64,000 nucleotides of DNA from Nonomuraea sp. SBT364. Lineage in GTDB: Bacteria; Actinomycetota; Actinomycetes; Streptosporangiales; Streptosporangiaceae. The stretch is from positions 23,292 through 87,291 of the forward strand of contig NZ_LAVL01000023.1 of the NCBI RefSeq assembly GCF_001083785.1, written 5' to 3'. Below the pieces are notes generated by a model, which saw nothing but the letters and a program-made list of their open reading frames with translations, was not told the DNA's origin and did not search any database. Positions 26,565 to 33,614 of this stretch are shown here, piece by piece. The position numbers and the translations under genes are program-made. Position 1 is the stretch's first letter. Each line of letters opens with the position of its first letter.

Positions 26565-27485
26565 GTGGTAGACATCCTCGTCGGGGCGGAGATCTCGGCC
26601 GACGACTTCCCTCCCGCCGTGTGGGACAGCGACACGACCGGCATCGTCCAGATCAGCTCCACCACCTTCATCGCAGGGTCGCCGGCGGTGGAGTTGAATT
26701 TCACCGCGCCCACCTCCGGCACGGTCATCTTGTCCGTGGGGATGGGCGGTAGCGACAACGGCGGCACCAACCGCATCCATGTTGCGCCGGAGGTGCGGCT
26801 CACCAACGTCTCCGGCAGCGTCGTCCTGGCGGCCGACGTGACCACCCGCGGCGTGGGGACGCCCGGGGAGGTGGGCGCCAACGTTCACCGCTCCCGGACC
26901 ACGCTGCTGACTGGGCTGACCGCCGGGCAGCTGTATTACGCCCGCGTCCTCTACAAGGTGTCCGGCGGCAGCACGGCGGACATCGCCTGCCGGGAGATCT
27001 CCGTAACGCCAACGCCGCTCGGTGGCAGCTTCGCCGGACGGCCGGTGCGCGCGCTGGATTTCCCGCCGGCGGCGTGGGCGCAGAACTCGACGCAGATCAA
27101 CAACCCGTCCAACAGCGGCTACATCACGGGCACGCCGGAGGTGAGCGTCACTTTCACGGCGCCCACGTCGGGCCGCGTCCTGCTCATCGTGGGCGGGGCG
27201 CTCGGCAACGGCGCAGGCGGCGACCGCATCTTCCTGTCGCCGGAGGTGCGGGAGACGAACAGCTCCGGCGACCTGGTGCTCTCCCCCAGCGTCACGAGCA
27301 GGGGCTTCGGGTCCGACATCTGCGCGGGCGCCTTCCACTACGGCTCCAGGGAGTCGGTGCTGGAGGGCCTCACCCCGGGCCAGCTCTACTACGCCGTCGT
27401 CAAATACGCGGTCGCCACCACAGACAGCGGAGGCAGCACGCAGGACATCGGCTGCCGAGACATCGGGGTGGTGCCGATCCCATGA
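26565..27485 (+). CDS. Tail fibre-like protein made of two repeats
   Basis: The protein has 306 residues made of two copies of one module of about 150 residues. Each has an F-TAPTSG-x-V strand, an APEV/SPEV-R segment, a GLT-x-GQLYY motif and a closing CR-(E/D)-I. A GTG start follows TGAGGAGG. The third copy of the module is the next gene. A receptor-binding fibre or tip role is inferred from position and repeat structure. Confidence 0.6.
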   Translation: MVDILVGAEISADDFPPAVWDSDTTGIVQISSTTFIAGSPAVELNFTAPTSGTVILSVGMGGSDNGGTNRIHVAPEVRLTNVSGSVVLAADVTTRGVGTPGEVGANVHRSRTTLLTGLTAGQLYYARVLYKVSGGSTADIACREISVTPTPLGGSFAGRPVRALDFPPAAWAQNSTQINNPSNSGYITGTPEVSVTFTAPTSGRVLLIVGGALGNGAGGDRIFLSPEVRETNSSGDLVLSPSVTSRGFGSDICAGAFHYGSRESVLEGLTPGQLYYAVVKYAVATTDSGGSTQDIGCRDIGVVPIP

Positions 27486-27940
27486 GCATCGAAGCCGGGG
27501 ACCTCGTACGGGCCGTACAGCCGACCGCGTACGTGCACGATGACACGATCATCACCGAGATAGCCAACACCAGCTATGAGACCGGCAGCCCAGAGGTGGG
27601 CGTCTACTTCATCGCCCCGCCCAGCGGCCGGGTGCGGCTCACGCTCGGCGGCGGGTTCCGCGACAACGGCGCCTCCGCCGTCGACCGGCTGTTCCTCGCC
27701 CCGCAACTCTTCCGCGACAACTCGGACGGCACGCAGGTCCTCGCCCCGTCAGTGACCATCCGCGGCTACCTCGCCGCCCGGGAGGACACCGAATTCCAGT
27801 ACGGCAGCCGGGTGTCGTTCATCGAGGGCCTGACGCCCGGACAGCTCTACTACCTGCGCACCATGCACCTCACCAACGGGACCGCCCCGAACAACGCCGA
27901 CATCGCCGCCCGCGACATCATCGTCATCCCGCTGCCATGA
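27482..27940 (+). CDS. Tail fibre-like protein, single repeat (152 aa)
   Basis: This gene is one further copy of the module found twice upstream: FIAPPSGRVRLTLGGG, LFLAPQLF, EGLTPGQLYY and a closing ARDI. It overlaps the two-repeat gene by ATGA. Three module copies over two genes suggest duplication with a later gene split, or an open hexamer/trimer built from both proteins. Confidence 0.58.
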   Translation: MSIEAGDLVRAVQPTAYVHDDTIITEIANTSYETGSPEVGVYFIAPPSGRVRLTLGGGFRDNGASAVDRLFLAPQLFRDNSDGTQVLAPSVTIRGYLAAREDTEFQYGSRVSFIEGLTPGQLYYLRTMHLTNGTAPNNADIAARDIIVIPLP

Positions 27941-28368
27941 CCGGCCCGCTCCCCCGCCTCGTCCGCCGCCTCCCCGTCTGGGTGCAGGCCCAGCCGCTCG
28001 ACTGCATGTTCGCGCTGCTCGGCATCCTGCCCGGCGTCGCCTCGCTGGTCGGGCTGGCGTCTTCGCAGGCGCTGGAGACGCTGCTGCCGTGGTGGGCGGT
28101 CCGGCTGTGGGCGGCCATCCTGCTCGTCGGCTGCGCCTGCTGGCTCGCCGGCGCGTCCAGCGTGCGGGAACGCGACGGGCAGCTCACAGCCACCAGACTG
28201 CCCGCGTTCCTGCTCGGCCTGCACCTGCTGTCCCTGGCGTGCCTCGTCTACGGGGTGGCGATCGTCGCGCTCTCCGGCTGGGGCGGCCTGCTGGCCGCGT
28301 ACCCGCTGCTGGTCGGCGCCGCAGGCCTCTACATCCGCAGGGTCGGCTTGTCGCGGAGGGGGGCGTGA
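27937..28368 (+). CDS. Four-pass membrane protein in the lysis region (143 aa)
   Basis: About four hydrophobic segments are visible (LDCMFALLGILPGVASLVGL, AVRLWAAILLVGCACWLAG, LPAFLLGLHLLSLACLVYG, WGGLLAAYPLLVGAAGLYI). Start and stop are coupled to both neighbours. Its place before a holin-like gene and endolysin suggests a lysis or membrane role. No specific family is recognised. Confidence 0.55.
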   Translation: MTGPLPRLVRRLPVWVQAQPLDCMFALLGILPGVASLVGLASSQALETLLPWWAVRLWAAILLVGCACWLAGASSVRERDGQLTATRLPAFLLGLHLLSLACLVYGVAIVALSGWGGLLAAYPLLVGAAGLYIRRVGLSRRGA

Positions 28369-28694
28369 TGGGCCCGGACGCGCTCACGCTGCTCGGCTCG
28401 GTGCTGGCTGCGGCGCTCGGCGGCGGCACCGTGTCGGGCCTGCTCGCCTACTTCCGGGACCGGCGCAGGGACAAGGGCGAGCAGTCGATCGGCGCGGTCG
28501 GGTCTTTGGAGCGGCTCAACGACCGGCTGACGGTGCAGGTGGCCGACCTGCAAACCCTGCTGGACGAGGAGCGGCGGAAGCGCCGCGAGCTGGAGGACAC
28601 GGTCGACCGGGAGCGTCGGGCCAGGCACGCGTTGGAGGCCCGTATCGCGCTGCTGGAGAAGCGCAGCGAGGAAGGAGAACCGAATGAGGCATGA
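28368..28694 (+). CDS. Membrane-anchored coiled-coil protein, holin- or spanin-like (108 aa)
   Basis: One N-terminal membrane segment (LTLLGSVLAAALGGGTVSGLLAYF) is followed by a charged coiled coil (RLNDRLTVQVADLQTLLDEE to ARIALLEKRSEE). Actinophages often have such a protein next to the endolysin. A holin or a Rz-like factor are both possible; a mycolic-acid-type outer membrane is not expected in this host. Confidence 0.5.
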   Translation: MGPDALTLLGSVLAAALGGGTVSGLLAYFRDRRRDKGEQSIGAVGSLERLNDRLTVQVADLQTLLDEERRKRRELEDTVDRERRARHALEARIALLEKRSEEGEPNEA

Positions 28695-28833
28695 GGATTC
28701 AGAAGCCGACCTGGTCGCCGCCAAGGTGGACCGGCATCCGACCGGGCCCACCGAGCCCGACGAGGAGGCCGTGCTGCGCCGCCTGTACGGCGACCCGGAC
28801 GCGGACGGCGTGTATCGCGGGCGGCCGTCGTGA
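28684..28833 (+). CDS. Small acidic phage protein (49 aa)
   Basis: ATG 28684 has GAAGGAGAA upstream and the stop overlaps the endolysin start (GTGA). The ending, EEAVLRRLYGDPDADGVYRG, is the kind of short conserved sequence seen beside actinophage lysis genes, from memory. Function unknown. Confidence 0.6.
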   Translation: MRHEDSEADLVAAKVDRHPTGPTEPDEEAVLRRLYGDPDADGVYRGRPS

Positions 28834-29594
28834 GCGCCCAGTCGATGCTGGCGCAGATGGAGAAGGCGCTCGGCTGGGGTGAGCCGAATCCGGTGCACCG
28901 CTGGTACGGGTCCCGCAACGGCTCCTACTTCGCGCTCGGCAGCACGCCGTGGTGTCAGATGACCATCACGTGGGCCGCTCACCTGTCCGGCAACTACGCC
29001 GCCGTCTGCCCGCACGGCGACCGCGCCTACACGGTGTGGTCGGCGGAGGACGGCGAGCGGCTCGGCCGCTGGCACGCCGGCACGGTCGCCAACATCCTCC
29101 GCCACGCGAAGCCGGGGGCGATCGTCTACATGGACTGGGGCGGCAGCAACGACCCCGACGCGGTCGACCACGTCGGCATCGTCGAGCAGGTGCTCGGCGA
29201 CGGCCGGGTCCAAACCATCGAGGGCAACACCGGCAACCAGTGCAAGCGGCGCGTCCGTGGCGCCGGGGACATCGCGGGGTTCTGGAACCCGCCGTACGAG
29301 GAGGACGACATGACACGTGACGAGATCTACAAGGCGGCATGGGAGACCGACACGATGCCGGTCCCGTACGCCACCGAGGCGAACCCGACCTGGAAGCCCC
29401 GCAGCGTGCTGGTCGACCACGGCGTGAAGCTCCGTCAGATCCTGGCCCAGCTCGACGCGCAGAACGCCACCATCCGCGAGCTCGTCGCCGTGCTCGCGCA
29501 GCGCGATGACGAGATCGACGTCGAGGCGCTCGTCGCACGGATCCGGTCGGAGATCGAGCAGGTCACGATCCGGCTCGACGTCGCAGACGCCTGA
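28830..29594 (+). CDS. CHAP-domain endolysin
   Basis: The protein has 254 residues. The CHAP amidase/endopeptidase domain (1-160) shows Cys42 in TPWCQMTITWAA, His114 in AVDHVGIVEQ and Asn in EGNTGNQ. The C-terminal part carries a helical stretch (KLRQILAQLDAQNATIRELV), perhaps for oligomerisation or wall binding. It cuts peptidoglycan peptides at the end of infection. There is no signal peptide, so it needs a holin. Confidence 0.85.
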   Translation: MSAQSMLAQMEKALGWGEPNPVHRWYGSRNGSYFALGSTPWCQMTITWAAHLSGNYAAVCPHGDRAYTVWSAEDGERLGRWHAGTVANILRHAKPGAIVYMDWGGSNDPDAVDHVGIVEQVLGDGRVQTIEGNTGNQCKRRVRGAGDIAGFWNPPYEEDDMTRDEIYKAAWETDTMPVPYATEANPTWKPRSVLVDHGVKLRQILAQLDAQNATIRELVAVLAQRDDEIDVEALVARIRSEIEQVTIRLDVADA

Positions 29595-29666
29595 CCAGGC
29601 ACACCGCCCGGCAGGACCCCAAATCCCCGACCTCGCGCGAGGCCGGCACCCCCTGAAGGAGGGGCT

Positions 29667-29942
29667 ATGACACACACCCCGTACCCCGTCCCGGTCTCCG
29701 TCCGCTACCCGCTCATGGTGCGCGGGGCGGTCGCCCTCGTCGCCATGGGGCTCGCCAGGCTCGGCATCGCCCTCGGCTGGATCCCGCCCGAATGGGAGCT
29801 CACCGAGTCCGGTGTCGAGCAGCTCTTCGACGCCGCCCTGTTCGCGTGGGCGTGGTTCACGTCGCAGCGGAAGACCACCCCGGTCGCGGACCCGCGCGAC
29901 AACCGCGGCCGCCCGCTCGTGGTTGCGGTTCGGGACGAGTAG
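29667..29942 (+). CDS. Holin-like membrane protein (91 aa)
   Basis: Two membrane segments are seen (LMVRGAVALVAMGLARLGIALG and EQLFDAALFAWAWFTS), with a charged C terminus. It has a GAAGGAGG ribosome-binding site and ends the rightward operon before a strong terminator. Size, topology and place after the endolysin fit a holin. Confidence 0.6.
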   Translation: MTHTPYPVPVSVRYPLMVRGAVALVAMGLARLGIALGWIPPEWELTESGVEQLFDAALFAWAWFTSQRKTTPVADPRDNRGRPLVVAVRDE

Positions 29943-29991
29943 TAGACCTCCCGGCGATCCGGGCGTACGGTAGCCCCGACGCCTGGGCGAG

Positions 29992-30030
29992 AACGCCCCC
30001 GCCCTCTCAGGAGGATCGGGGGCGTTTCTT
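29992..30030 (+). terminator. Intrinsic terminator of the rightward phage operon
   Basis: AACGCCCCCG (29992-30001) pairs with CGGGGGCGTT (30017-30026), followed by TTCTT. It lies 50 bp after the last lysis gene. Confidence 0.85.
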
Positions 30031-30117
30031 GCTGCGAGCACGATCGGCTCGATGAGGATGCCGTCGGGCCGCGCCACACGATAAGCGAATCCGGACATCA
30101 GGTCTTACAGTGGACGT

Positions 30118-30158
30118 GCGAGAGCCCCGGGTATGGGGAAGCATCCCGGGGCTCTCGC
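30118..30158. terminator. Bidirectional terminator between convergent operons
   Basis: GCGAGAGCCCCGGG (30118-30131) and CCCGGGGCTCTCGC (30145-30158) form a perfect 14-bp stem. It lies 20 bp past the end of the leftward operon and serves both directions. Confidence 0.8.
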
Positions 30159-30178
30159 TCGTTTCCGACGCACTCCGC

Positions 30179-30661
30179 TCAGATGGCGGCCTTCACCTTG
30201 TACGCCTGCTGCGGGGATGGCTGCTCTCCGGCGCGGAGAGCGTGCCGGAGATAGATCCACACCTTCGCGCCGGAGTGGAACGCGACCTCGATGGCGTGCT
30301 CGGGCGGCGAGTTGGGGGCCATCACCTGCACCGCCGAGATTTCCTTGCTGCCCGCGTTGGTAATGGCTGCGGCCAGGAAAGCGCCGACGTCGGCGACTCG
30401 GACGCCGTTGGATGTGTCGAGGTGCACGGGCGGGACCGCTGGGAGTGGGTCCCCTTCGACGATCTCCTCGGGCACGCTGTAGTCGTTGGCGCCGGGGGCT
30501 GCTGAGCCGATGGTGGTGAGCATCAGCCGGGCTCCGCTGGCGAGGGTGACTTCGACGGCGTTGTCGAGTCTGGGGTCGTCGGCGGGGATGCGTACGCCGG
30601 TGATGGCCGGGCTGCCTGTGAGCATGGTTTGCAGGGTGGCCTGGAACCTCATCGGGCGCAT
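30179..30661 (-). CDS. Element protein of unknown function (160 aa)
   Basis: This is the last gene of the leftward operon, with a GAGGAGA ribosome-binding site. It appears to consist of two related halves: a segment VEVTLASGARLMLTTIGSAA is echoed by IEVAFHSGAKVWIYLRHAL, each following a P-x-x-x-x-(N/E)-(A) turn. It is soluble and beta-rich. No family is recognised. Confidence 0.5.
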   Translation of the reverse strand: MRPMRFQATLQTMLTGSPAITGVRIPADDPRLDNAVEVTLASGARLMLTTIGSAAPGANDYSVPEEIVEGDPLPAVPPVHLDTSNGVRVADVGAFLAAAITNAGSKEISAVQVMAPNSPPEHAIEVAFHSGAKVWIYLRHALRAGEQPSPQQAYKVKAAI

Positions 30662-30722
30662 GCGCTGTCTCCTCGCGTGTGGTCGGGTGCGTGTGCGAGG
30701 CTACCGGGCTGGGGCGGCCGGT

Positions 30723-31019
30723 TCATCGCGACATTCCCCGATCAGCATCGAGGGCCAGGTCGTACAGCCGGTCAGCCTCGTCGCCGCCGAGCCGCTCGTA
30801 GGCGCCGTCGATGCCGTCGGCGAACAGGCTCGCTGCGTGGTCGCAGGCGGCGGCCTTGTCGAGGGCCTTGAGCACGGGGTGGGACAAGTAGCGGGCCGGG
30901 TAGTGCTGGCGGGCGTACGCGCTGCCGTCGCTCTCAACCTTGGCCAGGTGTAGGAGTGCGCAGCCCTTGTCGAGGTCGGTCATGGTCTCCCAGGTGGGGA
31001 GCGCGGGCGGGTTGGTCAT
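30723..31019 (-). CDS. Element protein of unknown function (98 aa)
   Basis: It is an all-helical soluble protein (DLDKGCALLHLAKVESDGSAYARQHYPARYL) with a good GGAGAA site. No motif identifies it. It belongs to the run of small genes between the HU gene and the operon end. Confidence 0.5.
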   Translation of the reverse strand: MTNPPALPTWETMTDLDKGCALLHLAKVESDGSAYARQHYPARYLSHPVLKALDKAAACDHAASLFADGIDGAYERLGGDEADRLYDLALDADRGMSR

Positions 31020-31050
31020 CGTGTTCTCCGTTCTGCGTCGTCGTCCTGGC

Positions 31051-31278
31051 CTAGCTCCACATCAGGTCATGCACCTTGGCCGGGTCCTTCTGCGCCAGCA
31101 GGGCGAGCTGCAGGTGCGTCATCCCGGCCTTCTGGGCGCCCTCCCACACGAGCCTGGGGGACGCGGCGCCGACCATGAGTTGGAGGATGTCGGCGCAGTA
31201 CAGCGCCATCGCGCCCGCGTCGTCGGCGTTCGCGTTGCCGACCTTCCGGGCCGCCGCTAGGGCCTTCTCGTACGTCAT
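31051..31278 (-). CDS. Small helical element protein (75 aa)
   Basis: The start MTYEKALAAARKVG follows a GGTGAG just after the previous stop. It is Ala/Leu-rich and predicted all-helical. No family is recognised; it is tightly coupled to the Cys-rich gene upstream. Confidence 0.5.
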   Translation of the reverse strand: MTYEKALAAARKVGNANADDAGAMALYCADILQLMVGAASPRLVWEGAQKAGMTHLQLALLAQKDPAKVHDLMWS

Positions 31279-31283
31279 GCCGC

Positions 31284-31475
31284 TCACCGTCCGTGCCGCT
31301 TGTCGATCAGCGCGAAGTACTCGGGCGTCCCGAACTCCGGGCAGTCGCACGGGCTGTGCCTGCACAGCACGCAACGCGGGCTGCTGGTCTTGCCGGACGC
31401 GTAGTCGTCGAAGTCGGGCGACCACTTCGCGCCGAGCTGGTCGAGGACTTCCTTGGCGGTCTTGGGCTTGCTCAT
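31284..31475 (-). CDS. Small Cys-rich element protein (63 aa)
   Basis: It has CVLCRHSPCDCPEFG in the middle, a likely single zinc or iron site, and a charged helical head (KPKTAKEVLDQLGAKW). The AAGGAG ribosome-binding site is clear. Function unknown. Confidence 0.55.
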   Translation of the reverse strand: MSKPKTAKEVLDQLGAKWSPDFDDYASGKTSSPRCVLCRHSPCDCPEFGTPEYFALIDKRHGR

Positions 31476-31543
31476 GAAGGGCTCCTTCCTGGTGGGTGGC
31501 TATGCGACGGAAGAGGGCGGACGGCCCATGTCCGGGCCAGGAC

Positions 31544-31708
31544 TTACCGGAAGCGGATGCGCAAGGTCCAGTCGTGGCCCTGCCCGCACGCGCACATGGT
31601 GACGTCCTTGTGCGCGCCTTCCGTGAGCCCGGCGGGCCAGGTGAACGTCGCCTCGCGCCTGCACTTCTGGCAGGTGGCCCGCTGGACGTGAGGCTTGGTG
31701 GTGCGCAT
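31544..31708 (-). CDS. Zinc-ribbon microprotein (54 aa)
   Basis: ATG 31708 has GGAGAGGAG directly upstream. The sequence holds CQKCRREATFTW and CACGQGHDW, a two-knuckle zinc ribbon spanning the whole protein. It is one of several Cys-rich microproteins in this operon. Function unknown. Confidence 0.6.
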   Translation of the reverse strand: MRTTKPHVQRATCQKCRREATFTWPAGLTEGAHKDVTMCACGQGHDWTLRIRFR

Positions 31709-31738
31709 CTCCTCTCCTTCCACTGGTCGTGATGGGGC

Positions 31739-31771
31739 GGGTGGCCCGGCCGCGCCAGGACCGGGCCACCC
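31739..31771. terminator. Stem-loop after the HU gene
   Basis: GGGTGGCCCGG (31739-31749) pairs with CCGGGCCACCC (31761-31771). It lies just past the HU stop codon on the leftward strand. Confidence 0.55.
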
Positions 31772-31776
31772 GTGCG

Positions 31777-32049
31777 CTAGGCGGAGACGGCCTGCTTGAA
31801 CCCGGCGCCCGCCTTGAACGCGGGCACGTGCTTGGCCTCGACGTGGACGGTGCCGCCCTGCGGGGTGCGCCGCTCGCCGCCCTTGCGCGGGCGGCGCTCG
31901 AACGACCCGAACCCGATGATCTGGACGGTGTCGCCAGCGGCGACCGCCTCCTGCACCGTGTCGAGCGTCGCGGCGATGATGGCGGCCACGTCCGCCTTGC
32001 TGCGGCCGGTGGAGGCGGCGACGGCGTCGATGAGCTGGGTCTTGTTCAT
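31777..32049 (-). CDS. HU-family DNA-binding protein
   Basis: The protein has 90 residues, the full length of HU, starting MNKTQLIDAVAASTGRSKAD and carrying GFGSFERRPRKGG, the start of the DNA-bending arm. The arm is TPQGGTVHV, and the usual RNP motif is absent. An element-borne HU can condense phage DNA, help excision complexes, or replace host HU. It has AGGAAGAG upstream and its own terminator, so it may be strongly expressed. Confidence 0.9.
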   Translation of the reverse strand: MNKTQLIDAVAASTGRSKADVAAIIAATLDTVQEAVAAGDTVQIIGFGSFERRPRKGGERRTPQGGTVHVEAKHVPAFKAGAGFKQAVSA

Positions 32050-32154
32050 GTGGTGCTCTCTTCCTGTGGGTGGGTTACGTCCGTTCCCTATGACCGGTCG
32101 CCCCGGGCACCCCGCCCGCCCGGTGCGGCGGACGGAGCACCCCGAACGGCCGGG

Positions 32155-32547
32155 TCAGGAAGCCGCCTCGACGGCAGCCCAGTACGCCTCATCCAGGTAC
32201 GACACGACCGCCAGACGGCCGCCATGCACCTCGGCGACGTGCTTCTCAGCCGACCGGCGCGCCGCGCGGTCGGTCTTGTAGTGGCTGGCAGTCATCCGGC
32301 ACCCACCGCACCGCCACGCCGTCTCGTCAGGATCGCGGTACGGGTTGGCCCAGATGTCGAGGCCGAACCCCCACACGACCATCCCGGCCGGGACAGTGAC
32401 GGTGGCGGCCAGCCGACGAACAAGAGGTTCCACGAGCTCCTGCCGCCCGTGGACCGCCTCGTCGAAGAGGGTGCGCGCCTTGTCGAGGTTGCGGGCGTGG
32501 AGCGCGTCGGTGATGGCCTCCACGGCGGCGGCCAGACGCCCGGTCAC
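32155..32547 (-). CDS. Element protein with a Cys-His segment (130 aa)
   Basis: GTG 32547 is coupled to the upstream zinc-ribbon gene by GTGA. The N-terminal half is helical; the C-terminal half holds WRCGGCRMTASHYKTDRAAR then EKHVAEVH, consistent with a C2H2-like site. Nucleic-acid binding is plausible. No family is recognised. Confidence 0.55.
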   Translation of the reverse strand: MTGRLAAAVEAITDALHARNLDKARTLFDEAVHGRQELVEPLVRRLAATVTVPAGMVVWGFGLDIWANPYRDPDETAWRCGGCRMTASHYKTDRAARRSAEKHVAEVHGGRLAVVSYLDEAYWAAVEAAS

Positions 32548-32696
32548 CGCGCACCTGCCATCACGATCGGGTTGGCGGGGGCGTGGTGCTCGGTGTCGAG
32601 GTCGGCGGCGTAGACGGTGCGCCGGCAGGCGGCGCACCGGTAGACGATGGGACCGCCGTCGAGCGCCGTCGTGCAGCGCGGGCAGGTGGCGGCCAT
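32544..32696 (-). CDS. Zinc-ribbon microprotein (50 aa)
   Basis: Two Cys-x-x-Cys knuckles (CPRC and CAAC) lie 13 residues apart, making a full zinc ribbon in a 50-residue chain. Its ATG overlaps the stop of the gene upstream (TGATG), and its stop overlaps the start downstream (GTGA). Confidence 0.6.
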   Translation of the reverse strand: MAATCPRCTTALDGGPIVYRCAACRRTVYAADLDTEHHAPANPIVMAGAR

Positions 32697-32878
32697 CAGA
32701 GGGCCCTACAGGTCAGCGCATGATTCGCGGCCTGCGAGGGATACGCTGTGTCGCTCGCGCCGCAACCGTCGCACTTGAAGCCCCCCCAGGGGTTCTTGTC
32801 GTTCTCCTCCCACCCGGCGGCCCTCTTCCAGGTGACGATGTTTCCGCCGACGGTCTTGTACTTGAGCTCGCTCTTCAT
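32696..32878 (-). CDS. Zinc-finger microprotein (60 aa)
   Basis: A strong AAGGAGACG site precedes the ATG. The sequence has FKCDGCGAS and then NHALTCRAL, a Cys-x-x-Cys ... His-x-x-x-Cys finger. First of a chain of three coupled small zinc proteins. Confidence 0.6.
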   Translation of the reverse strand: MKSELKYKTVGGNIVTWKRAAGWEENDKNPWGGFKCDGCGASDTAYPSQAANHALTCRAL

Positions 32879-32933
32879 GGACGTCTCCTTGCTCGTGGGG
32901 TGGAGCGCTCTGCTCCGTCGAACTGGTGGGGGT

Positions 32934-33116
32934 TTACTGGTCGGCTTCCTGCGGGCCGCGCGCCAACATCACGATCACGCTGACCGCCAGCACGCCGGTC
33001 GCTACCAGCGCCGCCACGGCGAACGGCACCTGGCCGGAGAACGCGAGGCCGAGCGTGGCCAGCGAGCCGACGACGACCACGACGCCGATCGCGGCGACCT
33101 TCGCGAACACGGCCAT
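32934..33116 (-). CDS. Small two-pass membrane protein (60 aa)
   Basis: It is two hydrophobic segments (VFAKVAAIGVVVVVGSLATLGL and VPFAVAALVATGVLAVSVIVML) and little else. ATG 33116 shares a base with the previous stop (TGATG), so it is preferred over GTG 33125. Small membrane proteins of this kind accompany TraB in conjugative plasmids as spread proteins; that link is an inference. Confidence 0.55.
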   Translation of the reverse strand: MAVFAKVAAIGVVVVVGSLATLGLAFSGQVPFAVAALVATGVLAVSVIVMLARGPQEADQ

Positions 33117-33334
33117 CAGCGCCACCCCTTGACCGCACGGTCCGCGGAGTCCCGCATGAGCTGCTTCGCCTTGCGCGGCCCAACCTCGGCGATGAGCTCC
33201 CGCCGGGCGCGCTGCTTGTCGGCGCGGGTGACGCCGAACCCGTTCGCGACGTCGGCGGTCTGGTTGCGCTTGTTGGTGGCCTGGCCCTGCCCCCTGGCGC
33301 GGGCGAGCATCTCGGGCGGCATCCGGTCACGCAT
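33116..33334 (-). CDS. Small basic element protein (72 aa)
   Basis: It is very basic (RARGQGQATNKRNQ, RADKQRARRELIAEVG) and likely DNA- or RNA-binding. It starts the sub-operon downstream of the non-coding gap after traB. GGAGACAAC precedes the ATG. No family is recognised. Confidence 0.5.
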   Translation of the reverse strand: MRDRMPPEMLARARGQGQATNKRNQTADVANGFGVTRADKQRARRELIAEVGPRKAKQLMRDSADRAVKGWR

Positions 33335-33614
33335 GGTTGTCTCCTGTCCCGGTGGGGTGTGTGGGGAATACGGGAGCGGCTGCTCCGGGCGGCCCTCCAG
33401 AAGGTCTGGAGAGCCGGCCGCAACCACCCGCTCAGCGGTCTACGGAGGCGTCCTCTTGGAGGCGATTTCTCGGGGCTAGATCGCCGCCTGAGCGGCCCCT
33501 GAATCTAGACATTTCGCCCCTGAGATTTAGGCGATCCGCCTAATCCGTTAGGGCGCTTCGACCTGGGAAAACATCCCGCTAGGAGGGCTAGCGGGGGTCG
33601 CGGAGGCGACGGGA
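33335..33614. other. Non-coding region after traB with inverted and direct repeats (candidate clt)
   Basis: This 280-bp gap is the longest in the leftward operon. It holds CCCGCTAG/CTAGCGGG (stem 33575-33595), TTAGGCG/CGCCTAA (33527-33543), two related direct repeats CCCCTGA-A-TCTAG and CCCCTGAGATTTAG (33496-33530), and three GGAGGCG copies (33444, 33458, 33602). In Streptomyces conjugative plasmids the TraB recognition locus (clt) is a repeat-rich non-coding stretch close to traB. Confidence 0.4.

Noticed and set aside
30021..30098. Minus-strand start of a frame reading SGFAYRVARPDGILIEPIVL
   Set aside because: Looks protein-like for about 25 residues but then runs through terminators and antisense DNA with no sensible stop; not supported as a gene.
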